From NCBI GenBank assembly GCA_027063755.1, contig JAMORD010000076.1, forward strand, positions 1 to 8,548: a stretch of DNA of 8,548 bases, written 5' to 3'. A program made the position numbers and the translations under genes. This document shows, in pieces, positions 1 through 6,097 of this stretch (the first letter of the stretch is position 1; every line of letters starts with the position of its first letter). Source of the stretch: a bacterium. Lineage in GTDB: Bacteria; Coprothermobacterota; Coprothermobacteria; Coprothermobacterales; JAADFF01. The notes under the pieces were generated by a model. That model was not told the origin of the DNA. It saw only the letters and a list, made by a program, of their open reading frames with translations, and did not search any database.

Positions 1-63
1 TTTTTTAGTATTCTAATAAGCTGTGTGTACTTTGCCACACTACCACCTCCTACTCTCTTTACC

Positions 64-74
64 TATGTTATAAT
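64..74 (+). promoter_or_regulatory. extended -10 promoter of the FMN riboswitch-ribU unit
   Basis: A perfect TATAAT lies at 69-74, preceded by TG at 66-67, giving the extended -10 form TGTTATAAT. No good -35 box is found 16-18 bases upstream (46-51 reads CCTCCT). Transcription would start near base 81, about 30 bases before the aptamer. TATAAA at 82-87 could be a weaker second -10. The call rests on sequence pattern only. Nothing else is recognised in bases 1-63 apart from a T6 run at 1-6, which may be the tail of a terminator outside the window. Confidence 0.6.
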
Positions 75-109
75 CCTACCGTATAAAACATAAAATCTAG
101 CAGGTAGTG

Positions 110-223
110 GACCCTTCGGGGATGGGTGAAATTCCCTACCGGCGGTGAAAGCCCGCGAGCCCTACGGGGTTGACACGGTGGAATTCCGTGGCCGACGGTG
201 AAAGTCCGGATGGGAGAAGGGTC
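110..223 (+). promoter_or_regulatory. FMN riboswitch aptamer (RFN element)
   Basis: The sequence follows the RFN consensus throughout. Stem P1 is GACCCTTC (110-117) paired with GAAGGGTC (216-223), eight perfect pairs. Inside it are the conserved blocks GGGTGAAATTCCC (124-136), ACCGGCGGTGAAAGCCCGC (from 138), a CGG-GAATT-CCG hairpin (from 176), and GGCCGACGGTGAAAGTCCGGATGGGAGA leading into P1. These make up the six-stem aptamer that binds flavin mononucleotide. It lies directly before a riboflavin transporter gene, a classic target of this riboswitch, so high FMN should lower riboflavin uptake. Recognition is firm; the ligand follows from the family. Confidence 0.97.
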
Positions 224-226
224 AAA

Positions 227-261
227 GAAGGGTCCCCCTGCATAGGAAGGGGGTTATTTTT
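227..261 (+). promoter_or_regulatory. riboswitch expression platform: hairpin sequestering the ribU ribosome site
   Basis: CCCCCT (234-239) can pair with AGGGGG (248-253) across an eight-base loop. The 3' arm is the ribU Shine-Dalgarno (GGAAGGGGG, 245-253), eight bases before the ATG at 262, so the closed hairpin hides the ribosome site. TTATTTTT follows at 254-261, so the same GC-rich hairpin could also terminate transcription. A second exact copy of the P1 3' strand, GAAGGGTC, sits at 227-234, eleven bases after the first. Pairing the P1 5' strand with this copy extends to nine pairs (109-117 with 227-235) and would take two C residues from the sequestering stem. FMN-bound RNA would then be off and free RNA on. 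Base complementarity is seen; the switching model is inferred. Confidence 0.7.
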
Positions 262-810
262 ATGCACAAAGAAACGCTTTACTTAAAAAAACTCTTATTA
301 CTCTCCATTCTCATTGCTATCTCATTTGTTCTTGCCAAATGGCAAATTCCATTTTTCCCACCTTACAGCTTCTTGAAGTTTGACCTATCAGAAGCACCAA
401 TGATCATAGCTGTACTTATGTATCCAGAACTCACGATCATCGCAGCACTGGCATACACAGCATTGGCATATATGATTCATGATCCTGTTGGTGCAACATT
501 TAAAGTAGTAGCTGTGTTATCAATGATCCTTCCAATAGGATTAGGAAACTATAAAGCATCTGCACACAAAAAACATGCAAGATTTCATATCGTACTTCTG
601 GTATTGGGCGTAGCTAGTCGTATAGCTATCATGATAGGGGCTAACTACTATCTCATAGAAATGACTCACTTCTGGGGAAATTATTCTATGCCTACTATTT
701 ATTATCTTGTCATTATTCCTCTGTTCAACTTAGGTCAAGCAGTACTTAATATTGTTGTAGCATATCTTACAACCTTACAGCTACAAAAAATAATGACAGG
801 AGAGTCTTAA
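262..810 (+). CDS. ribU: riboflavin ECF transporter substrate-binding subunit RibU
   Basis: This 182-residue integral membrane protein is the S component of an energy-coupling factor transporter. It binds riboflavin and needs the EcfA/A'/T module, not encoded here, to import it. The family signature FLKFDLSEAP (37-46) corresponds to the FLKYDFSD-P block of RibU proteins. Other matching parts are VASRIAIMIGANYY (117-130) and FNLGQAVLNIVVAY (155-168). About six hydrophobic segments are visible, near residues 9-25, 46-54, 56-72, 82-95, 107-133 and 145-172, and the length is normal. The ATG is placed eight bases after GGAAGGGGG. The upstream FMN riboswitch independently supports the substrate. 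The stop overlaps the stop of convergent fapA by four bases inside a palindrome. Function is assigned by family and regulation. Confidence 0.95.
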   Translation: MHKETLYLKKLLLLSILIAISFVLAKWQIPFFPPYSFLKFDLSEAPMIIAVLMYPELTIIAALAYTALAYMIHDPVGATFKVVAVLSMILPIGLGNYKASAHKKHARFHIVLLVLGVASRIAIMIGANYYLIEMTHFWGNYSMPTIYYLVIIPLFNLGQAVLNIVVAYLTTLQLQKIMTGES

Positions 811-822
811 GACTCTCCTGTC
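795..822. terminator. bidirectional terminator: perfect 28-nt palindrome over two stop codons
   Basis: GACAGGAGAGTCTT (795-808) is followed at once by its exact reverse complement (809-822). The RNA of either strand can form a long stem, although the centre must open to make a loop. Reading leftwards, the stem is followed by ATTATTTTTTG, a good U-tract for the fapA transcript. Reading rightwards, the tail TTATCTAA is weaker for ribU. Both genes end inside it with overlapping TAA codons, written TTAA at 807-810. The symmetry is seen directly; terminator function is inferred. Confidence 0.85.
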
Positions 823-2438
823 TTATCTAAAGAAGAAATTATATCTATAGGTGGCGGGTCTTGCCATGGCTTTACCCTGAGATTTCTACTCTCATCGCAG
901 GTAAGCACACAGTTTTCATATATACGGTCAATATCAAAGGTTGTGTCGTAGAAAGTTGCATGCACTTTAGGATACACCCTATCTTTTACATATATTTTCT
1001 TTCCAGACCGTAATGATTTTATCTCTGAAAGAAGATATTCATACTCCTCTTTTAGTTGCTGGTACTGCTGTCTAAGCTGAGACTCCTCTTCCTCTAAAGA
1101 AGCAACTTTTTTTATAAGACCTAAATTTCGTGCCTTGGTAAGGTCCTTCTCCACATCCATGAGTTTTTTCTTGAGTTCCACAACCTCAGAAGATAGCGTT
1201 TCAAAGTGTTCCCTAACCACAGGGTCAATACCTACTCCTACATATGTATCTGTACCCCTATCGTTACCAAGAAGAGGTGTCACAATATCATCACGGGCCA
1301 TGACCTCCCCTCCAACAATCTTGCCGCGGGCACGAGATAATATATAAACAGCACCACCTGCTCTTACTGTGCTTTGCATAAGGACATCTTGCACAACAAC
1401 ATGTCCATTGGTTTCTACTTTAGCCGATACGATTTCTTTTGCTATTACATTACCACCAGCCTTAACATATCCACCTGTTTTACATGTAATACGACCTTCC
1501 ACCTCAACATTCCCTCCAGCTTCAACAACGGCATCGGTTACAGACCCTTGAATGTATACATCTCCATTGGCAATAACCTTAAAACCAGGCAGAACATCAC
1601 CATAAATACGAACATTTTGCACATTAGTGATATTACCAACCTCATAATTAACATCACCATTGACAACAAAAGTATCTTCCACAACATACTTACCATAGGA
1701 TTTTCGCAATATACCACTCCTTTTGGCTACAACTCTTAAACCATCAGGGGTAACCTCTGTGCCATCACCAGCGTATGTAATAAGATTAATATCCTTACCA
1801 GGCCGAGGAGGAATAGGCTCACCAAAAACATCTTCACCAGGGATACCTGGGGTAGGTGGCACTTTCTCTACAATTACATCACCTTCTGCGACAAAGATAT
1901 GTGAAGATATAGAATGCCAATCTATGTTTTCTGTAGCAGAAATCTCTATGGGTTTATCGGGATCTATTCTAATAATAACTTCAGCATCTTTGCCCTTTTC
2001 AGGCGGTTTTCCCATACCTACAAGCATCTTTTTACGGGGATGGGTAAGAGCCTCTTCAATAAGTGATAAATCATACTTCTTAATCCCTTTGGATTCCAAT
2101 TCCATCACCACATCTTTTATCGTCATCGGCTTACCATCACCAAGCGGAGGATGATAAACAATATGAACCTCTTGTTTATTAGGAGATACATGAATCTCTA
2201 TATGACCATCACGATTGACAGGGGGACCAAGAAGTACCCATTGACCTAAATTGCGTATAGCCATACCAATGGCTTCAAGACTACTAATAGGTATTTTTTC
2301 TTCTGCAAGCACCCTTCTAACAACAGGCGGTGCTATCTTTTTCTTTAAACGAAGATAAGTTCCCTGTTTGTTGACATACAGCTCTATACCATCTGCAATT
2401 TCTACTCCGCGCCATGCACTACCTGCTACTGCACTCAC
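807..2438 (-). CDS. FapA/DUF342 polymerising beta-helix protein
   Basis: This is a 543-residue member of the FapA (flagellar assembly protein A, DUF342) family. An N-terminal region (about 1-240) includes the PPTPGIPGEDVFGEPI block (194-209), typical of the family. Then comes a repetitive parallel beta-helix (about 259-380) rich in turns such as NGDV, GDV, AGGNVEV and AGGAV. A heptad-like coiled coil (about 410-478, many K, E and L) and a short domain containing VYPKVHATF (488-496) follow. There is no signal peptide or membrane helix, so it should be cytoplasmic. The start is GTG in a GTGA overlap with the upstream DUF77 stop, with GGGGAG seven bases before it. Despite the family name, no flagellar gene is nearby, and many DUF342 members are found outside flagellar loci. 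Family is firm, cellular role unknown. Confidence 0.88.
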   Translation of the reverse strand: MSAVAGSAWRGVEIADGIELYVNKQGTYLRLKKKIAPPVVRRVLAEEKIPISSLEAIGMAIRNLGQWVLLGPPVNRDGHIEIHVSPNKQEVHIVYHPPLGDGKPMTIKDVVMELESKGIKKYDLSLIEEALTHPRKKMLVGMGKPPEKGKDAEVIIRIDPDKPIEISATENIDWHSISSHIFVAEGDVIVEKVPPTPGIPGEDVFGEPIPPRPGKDINLITYAGDGTEVTPDGLRVVAKRSGILRKSYGKYVVEDTFVVNGDVNYEVGNITNVQNVRIYGDVLPGFKVIANGDVYIQGSVTDAVVEAGGNVEVEGRITCKTGGYVKAGGNVIAKEIVSAKVETNGHVVVQDVLMQSTVRAGGAVYILSRARGKIVGGEVMARDDIVTPLLGNDRGTDTYVGVGIDPVVREHFETLSSEVVELKKKLMDVEKDLTKARNLGLIKKVASLEEEESQLRQQYQQLKEEYEYLLSEIKSLRSGKKIYVKDRVYPKVHATFYDTTFDIDRIYENCVLTCDESRNLRVKPWQDPPPIDIISSLDKTGES

Positions 2439-2749
2439 CGGACATCTCCCCTATACTTATTAACAGATTCCAATTTACCATCCATTGTAAGCTGTTTATC
2501 TGTTCTCTCATCAACCTTTAATGTGTAAACCACCCTCTTCAACCCCATATCAAACATCTGACGTTTGATATCCAATATAGCCTGAAATATAGCCTCCTCT
2601 TCTCCCTCAATGATGGTGCACATTGGCGTAAGTTGATATTTCAAACCATGTTTATCCAGCACATCAAGAACATGGGCAACATATTTACTAACAGATGGAG
2701 TATCTGTTCCCAGTGGGGTAACAACTAATGATGCTATGACATGAGACAC
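2435..2749 (-). CDS. MTH1187/YkoF-type thiamine-binding family protein (DUF77)
   Basis: A small cytoplasmic protein of about 104 residues. Family features are VTPLGTDTPSVSKYV near the N-terminus (10-24), TPMCTIIEGE (41-50), and KVDERTDKQLTMDGKLESV (78-96), which matches the usual K-ID-R-D-K--TM--K--SV ending. Members are ferredoxin-like-fold proteins; some bind thiamine or a related pyrimidine. I prefer GTG at 2749 as the start. AAAGGAGG (2758-2765) is then eight bases upstream, whereas GTG at 2758 would overlap that ribosome site and ATG at 2755 would be only two bases from it. Cys44 stands where the family more often has Gly. The stop overlaps the fapA start by four bases, so the pair is probably co-translated. 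No TPP riboswitch precedes it, so a thiamine role is unproven. Confidence 0.85.
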   Translation of the reverse strand: MSHVIASLVVTPLGTDTPSVSKYVAHVLDVLDKHGLKYQLTPMCTIIEGEEEAIFQAILDIKRQMFDMGLKRVVYTLKVDERTDKQLTMDGKLESVNKYRGDVR

Positions 2750-2766
2750 AAGCATCACCTCCTTTT

Positions 2767-2778
2767 TATGTTATTATA
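2767..2778. promoter_or_regulatory. divergent promoter with overlapping -10 boxes
   Basis: On the plus strand TG-T-TATTAT (2769-2777) forms an extended -10, placing the start of RNA at about 2784-2785. On the minus strand TATAAT reads from 2778 to 2773, with a weak -35 (TTAGAA, 3 of 6) 17 bases upstream and RNA starting near 2766. The two -10 boxes share five base pairs. The minus transcript would begin just before the AAAGGAGG of the DUF77 gene; the plus transcript would begin at the ATG of the membrane gene. Sequence pattern only. Confidence 0.6.
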
Positions 2779-2784
2779 GAACAA

Positions 2785-3399
2785 ATGGCTATCAATTCTA
2801 AGATGCCGAGTATATCGGTAGACAAAGAAGAAAAGTGGACCTACCAATTCTGGAAATATCTTATGGCTGGTTTATGGATTATTGGTTTTACTTTAAGCAC
2901 AACGATTAATCTTCGTATGTTCCATTCCTACATGGTTTTTGCACTCTATCCCATACTCATTGCAATGTTTTTCCTTGACAGGTATGGCATCATGTTTGTA
3001 TCAGGTATATCTGTAGCGGTAGCTATGTGGTTTCTTGAAAGCTACTATCTTATGCCATGGTATTTCCTCATATACGGGTTTGCAGCATTCGTGGCATATA
3101 ATTATGCTCATGTAGACACTAAGTCTACCAATTTTTCTATAGAAATACCACATATTACCCCAAAACCGAAAATCAAAGATGAGAGAAATACGATATATGT
3201 GATGTATGCTATGCTCATCGTTGCCATAGGAAGTACACTTGTAGACCTATTTTCCTTTGGGAAAACTATATTTATAACAAGATTTCCTATCCATATTATA
3301 GAGGCTGCCATATCGGGAATTGGGGCTATGCTAACAATTATGTTATATGAGTTTATAAAGGAAAAGAGGAGCAAACGCTCCCCTTACAAACCTATCTAA
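2785..3399 (+). CDS. six-helix membrane protein of unknown function
   Basis: I do not recognise this 204-residue protein. Hydrophobic segments lie at about 23-41, 48-64, 69-87, 91-108, 137-157 and 168-191, with a 28-residue polar loop (109-136) rich in Lys, Pro and Asp. The C-terminus is strongly basic (KEKRSKRS), which suggests both ends face the cytoplasm. Size and helix count resemble ECF transporter S components, but no substrate signature is visible, so that is only a guess. No Shine-Dalgarno precedes the ATG at 2785; it sits where transcription should start, so the mRNA may be leaderless. An in-frame ATG at 2803 also lacks a ribosome site. Coding status is supported by the long membrane-type reading frame and its fit between a promoter and a convergent gene. 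Confidence 0.75.
   Translation: MAINSKMPSISVDKEEKWTYQFWKYLMAGLWIIGFTLSTTINLRMFHSYMVFALYPILIAMFFLDRYGIMFVSGISVAVAMWFLESYYLMPWYFLIYGFAAFVAYNYAHVDTKSTNFSIEIPHITPKPKIKDERNTIYVMYAMLIVAIGSTLVDLFSFGKTIFITRFPIHIIEAAISGIGAMLTIMLYEFIKEKRSKRSPYKPI
3368..3381 (-). terminator. possible terminator of the tdh-to-transaldolase operon
   Basis: On the minus strand GGAGC-GTTT-GCTCC forms a five-pair stem with a four-base loop, followed by TCTTTTCCTTT. It lies about 28 bases past the transaldolase stop, inside the last codons of the convergent membrane gene. The stem is short and the U-tract is interrupted, so this is a modest candidate. Confidence 0.4.
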
Positions 3400-3408
3400 G
3401 CAGTATTT

Positions 3409-4068
3409 CTACTTGCCCAACTTCTCTTGAAGAGCATTCCAGTCATTTTTGAATCTTTCAATTCCCTCATCGGTAAGTGGGTGCTTAAACATCATTTTTA
3501 GAACTTTAAATGGCATTGTCACAATATCTACACCAAGTAGTGAAACTTCTTTTACATGTCTAACACTGCGAGTACTGGCAGCAATAATTTCTGTATCAAA
3601 GTCGTAGTTCCAGAAGATATTAACAATCTCTTCAACGAGCTTTATGCCATCCCAACCTCTATCGTCAAGTCTCCCCATAAATGGAGACACATAGGTTGCT
3701 CCAGCTTTAGCTGCAAGAAGGGCTTGCATAGGGGTAAACACAAGCGTAACATTCGTTTTAATCCCTTCTTTAGACAAGACACTAACAGCCTTGATACCTT
3801 CAGGTGTCATAGGTATCTTTACTACAACATTGTCAGATAAAGATGACAGTTCCCTCGCCTCTTTGATCATACCATCGGCATCTTCGCTGATAACCTCAAG
3901 GCTCACGGGACGGGGATATACAAGTTTCAATATATCTTTAAAGTGAACATCGGGATCACGACCTTCACGTGCAATAAGTGTGGGATTTGTTGTAACACCA
4001 TCAAGCACACCCCACTGTAGCGCCGTTTCAATCTCTTTAAGATTGGCTGTATCAAGATAGATTTTCAT
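3409..4068 (-). CDS. tal: transaldolase, small TalC/FSA-like family
   Basis: A (beta/alpha)8-barrel class I aldolase of about 219 residues. With ATG at 4068 as residue 1, visible features are Asp6 in [16 protein letters not shown] (24-32), the Schiff-base lysine Lys84 in VVVKIPMT, and SPFMGRLDD (128-136). Glu58 (SLEVIS) and Phe130 (SPF) occupy positions that are Gln59 and Tyr131 in E. coli fructose-6-phosphate aldolase. Both match the true transaldolase pattern, so I favour transaldolase (sedoheptulose-7-phosphate plus glyceraldehyde-3-phosphate giving erythrose-4-phosphate plus fructose-6-phosphate) over FSA activity. ATG gives the usual MKIYLDTA start, ten bases after AAGGGGG; TTG at 4074 is only four bases from it. 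It follows rpoZ after a short gap and is probably the last gene of the operon. Confidence 0.9.
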   Translation of the reverse strand: MKIYLDTANLKEIETALQWGVLDGVTTNPTLIAREGRDPDVHFKDILKLVYPRPVSLEVISEDADGMIKEARELSSLSDNVVVKIPMTPEGIKAVSVLSKEGIKTNVTLVFTPMQALLAAKAGATYVSPFMGRLDDRGWDGIKLVEEIVNIFWNYDFDTEIIAASTRSVRHVKEVSLLGVDIVTMPFKVLKMMFKHPLTDEGIERFKNDWNALQEKLGK

Positions 4069-4093
4069 GGTCAAACCACCCCCTTAAACAGTT

Positions 4094-4312
4094 TTATTTC
4101 TCCATGAGCTCTATCTCCACCTTGCCCTCATAAATCTCCCTGATAGCCTGCTCTACCGGTCTAACATAAGGGGTCTGAGCGGCAAGAAGCTCGGAATTTG
4201 ACCTTTCAAGGGCAATAGTGTATGCACGAAGTCCCACACCTTTGACCACAGCATATCTTGGTAATTTGGTAATTCTCATAAGGTCATCTATAGATATCTG
4301 TCTTTCTACCAT
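4094..4312 (-). CDS. rpoZ: DNA-directed RNA polymerase omega subunit
   Basis: A 72-residue protein with the normal size and pattern of bacterial omega, which binds the beta' C-terminal region and assists RNA polymerase assembly. The core is LPRYAVVKGVGLRAYTI (17-33), equivalent to the usual KYALV---AKRARQI helix, followed by a variable middle and the conserved-type end KPVEQAIREIYEGKVEI-like stretch, here VRPVEQAIREIYEGKVEIEL. The basic core deviates slightly (GVGLRAYT in place of AAKRARQ). The ATG overlaps the gmk stop as TAATG, and AAGGAGGG (4322-4329), encoded by the last codons of gmk, serves as ribosome site. Position right after gmk is the standard order in Bacillota and strengthens the call. 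Confidence 0.92.
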   Translation of the reverse strand: MVERQISIDDLMRITKLPRYAVVKGVGLRAYTIALERSNSELLAAQTPYVRPVEQAIREIYEGKVEIELMEK

Positions 4313-4974
4313 TATCGTTCTCCCTCCTTAAATTTGTTAAAATCAAAATCTTCATAGTCTATAACGCCACCGTTTTTCAGCTTGTTAATAAGATAGCGGG
4401 CACGGCCACGGGTAACAACCCACTTGCTCATATTAATTATATTCTTTATAGATTGCACTGCTACATCTAAATCTTCATTGAGCACCATAAAATCATAGTC
4501 TACTATATAATCAAGTTCCTGCAAACTTCTCAGCACTCTTAGTTTTCTCACCTCTTCATCTTCTGTTCCACGTTTATCAAGTCTATTAGCAAGCTCTTTT
4601 ATACTCGGTGGAAGGAGAAAGATAAGAACTACATCATCTACACTCCTCTGAACCTGCATGGCACCTTGCATGTCAATCTCCAAGATAACCGTCTTACCCT
4701 CAGCTAACCTATCAAACACCTGTTTCTTAGGTGTACCATAATAATGTCCATGGACATAAGCCCATTCAAGGAGCTGATTATTTACTACCATTTCCTCAAA
4801 TTGCTTATCGTCTATGAAAATATAATCCTTACCCGGTATCTCCCCAGGTCGTGGTCGTCTTGTAGTAACAGACACCGAGATATATAAATCTGGCATCTCT
4901 GCAAGCAGTCGCTTCACAACTGTTCCTTTACCTACACCTGAAGGTCCGGAAATAACAATCAAACTACCGCCCAT
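4312..4974 (-). CDS. gmk: guanylate kinase
   Basis: This 220-residue cytoplasmic enzyme phosphorylates GMP to GDP with ATP, a step required for all guanine nucleotide supply. The P-loop is GPSGVGKGT (10-18). GMP-site residues are Arg39 and Arg42 in TTRRPRPGE, Tyr51 in GKDY, Glu70, and Tyr79 in YYGTP. LEIDMQGA (98-105) carries the conserved Asp101, KRGTEDEE (134-141) is the lid region, and DYDFMVLNEDLDVA (159-172) is the family's C-terminal signature. About 20-25 residues extend past the usual end, with an aromatic and acidic tail (DYEDFDFNKFKEGER). The ATG shares one base with the remA stop (TGATG), with AGGAGG seven bases upstream inside remA. The identification is secure. Confidence 0.97.
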   Translation of the reverse strand: MGGSLIVISGPSGVGKGTVVKRLLAEMPDLYISVSVTTRRPRPGEIPGKDYIFIDDKQFEEMVVNNQLLEWAYVHGHYYGTPKKQVFDRLAEGKTVILEIDMQGAMQVQRSVDDVVLIFLLPPSIKELANRLDKRGTEDEEVRKLRVLRSLQELDYIVDYDFMVLNEDLDVAVQSIKNIINMSKWVVTRGRARYLINKLKNGGVIDYEDFDFNKFKEGER

Positions 4975-5246
4975 CAGCCTTCCTCCTCATCTTCATCTTC
5001 TTCATCCCACTCACCACGGGACACAAGTGTTTCAGGAAGCACAGCAGAAAGTACTACAATGCCTCCATCCATGATAATAACAGCCCTTGTTCGCCTGCCA
5101 TATGTAGCATCAACAAGCATTCCAGACTCTCGGGCCTGTCTAATAAGTCTACGGATAGGATTAGAATCAGGGTGAACTATGGCAACAATCTTATTAATAG
5201 CCACATGAGAACCATAGCCAATGTTAAGAAATTGAACCTCTGCCAT
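4974..5246 (-). CDS. remA: RemA-family (DUF370) DNA-binding regulator
   Basis: A 90-residue protein matching DUF370: [20 protein letters not shown] (5-24), an arginine-rich stretch [30 protein letters not shown] (28-57 region), and [12 protein letters not shown] (66-77). In Bacillus subtilis RemA activates biofilm-matrix and osmoprotection genes as a ring-shaped DNA-binding oligomer. The paired arginines of GRRTR (51-52) are kept; Lys19 stands where the B. subtilis protein has Arg18. ATG at 5246 is the likelier start because GGAG (5255-5258) is eight bases upstream; a GTG at 5255 overlaps that site. The C-terminus is an unusual acidic tail, [11 protein letters not shown], whose codons also form the gmk ribosome site. 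The DNA targets here are unknown. Confidence 0.9.
   Translation of the reverse strand: MAEVQFLNIGYGSHVAINKIVAIVHPDSNPIRRLIRQARESGMLVDATYGRRTRAVIIMDGGIVVLSAVLPETLVSRGEWDEEDEDEEEG
4982..4987 (-). promoter_or_regulatory. gmk ribosome site inside the remA acidic tail
   Basis: AGGAGG on the minus strand, seven bases before the gmk ATG. It is made by the remA codons GAG-GAG-GAA-GGC. The preceding acidic codons are GAA and GAT, and the switch to GAG occurs where the ribosome site is needed. Confidence 0.75.
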
Positions 5247-5251
5247 CTTAC

Positions 5252-6097
5252 TCACTCCACATTCATTGCATGCTCTTTCATTGCCTCTACTCTACTACGC
5301 ATATCAACAATGATATCACCAACAGCATGATGTCTAATCTTTTGTGACATTGTATTAATCTCACGCTGCAACTCCTGAAGAAGTATATTTAAATTATAAC
5401 CTACAGCGGTATCTTTTTCAAACAGTGCCTTTATACGATCTATATGCATACTGGCCCTCTGAATCTCTTCATCAACAAGTAAAGGACTAATGGCCTGGGC
5501 TATATCTTTCACAGTAAGACCTTCAAGCGTATAGGCAGAGATAACCTCCTCAACCTTCTTTTGCAACTCATCAAATATAGAAGGCAACATCTCCCTTATT
5601 TTATTCATTTCCAATTCTATATTATTTAAATGCTCTCGTAAAACCCCCTCTATATATGTACCTTCCTCTTTTTTGACATCAACAAATTTCTCAAGGGCTT
5701 CTTTTGCAACTTTGATAACAAGAGAAGAAAGACTTTCCTTGTCCGCTATATCCCAAAAATTTGATGTGCGGTATACATCATCAAATGAGATAATTCCCTG
5801 CAGTGTGGGGTGCATGGCAAGAACCTCTTCAATAGTTTTCATATACGAATGAATCGTGTCCCAGTGTATCTCCAACGCCTCATCGGATGTCCAGCGTATA
5901 GACACATACATGTCAACTTTACCACGCTTCACATACTCTCTAACAAGATTTCTTAAATCATATTCCAAAAAGTAGGCAAAGCCAGGCACCCTGACATTGA
6001 TATCAAGGTGCCTGGAGTTTACACCCTTAACACTAACAGAGACATTGTATACTTCATTCTGGCCGGTAGCTTCGGCAAATCCGGTCATACTTCTCAC
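5252..6097 (-). CDS. yicC: YicC/YloC-family endoribonuclease
   Basis: A 281-residue cytoplasmic protein with the two parts of the family: a YicC-like N-terminal region and a C-terminal DUF1732 region. Markers are RSMTGFAEA (2-10), [12 protein letters not shown] (27-38), KRGKVD (57-62), [22 protein letters not shown] (206-227), [14 protein letters not shown] (241-254) and the final KEHAMNVE, a variant of the usual REQVQNIE ending. Members in E. coli and B. subtilis (YloC) have been described as endoribonucleases acting in RNA decay. The GTG start overlaps the tdh stop as GTGA, with AAAGGTGG ten bases upstream. The gene is followed by remA in the order known from B. subtilis (yloC-remA-gmk-rpoZ). 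Family is secure; the RNA substrate is unknown. Confidence 0.93.
   Translation of the reverse strand: MRSMTGFAEATGQNEVYNVSVSVKGVNSRHLDINVRVPGFAYFLEYDLRNLVREYVKRGKVDMYVSIRWTSDEALEIHWDTIHSYMKTIEEVLAMHPTLQGIISFDDVYRTSNFWDIADKESLSSLVIKVAKEALEKFVDVKKEEGTYIEGVLREHLNNIELEMNKIREMLPSIFDELQKKVEEVISAYTLEGLTVKDIAQAISPLLVDEEIQRASMHIDRIKALFEKDTAVGYNLNILLQELQREINTMSQKIRHHAVGDIIVDMRSRVEAMKEHAMNVE

Noticed and set aside
1-6. T6 run at the left edge as a terminator
   Set aside because: The stem that would precede it lies outside the window, so it cannot be supported.
22-41. GTGTG/CACAC hairpin (23-27 with 36-40)
   Set aside because: Only five pairs with an eight-base loop and no U-tract on either side; likely chance.
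1374-2154. Plus-strand open frames opposite fapA (1374-1739, 1723-2154 and shorter ones)
   Set aside because: They are antisense to the FapA beta-helix coding region, of low complexity, and lack family features; they arise from the regular repeats on the other strand.
2750-2784. Possible TPP riboswitch for the DUF77 gene
   Set aside because: The space between the divergent genes is under 40 bases and contains only promoter and ribosome-site elements; no THI-box sequence is present.
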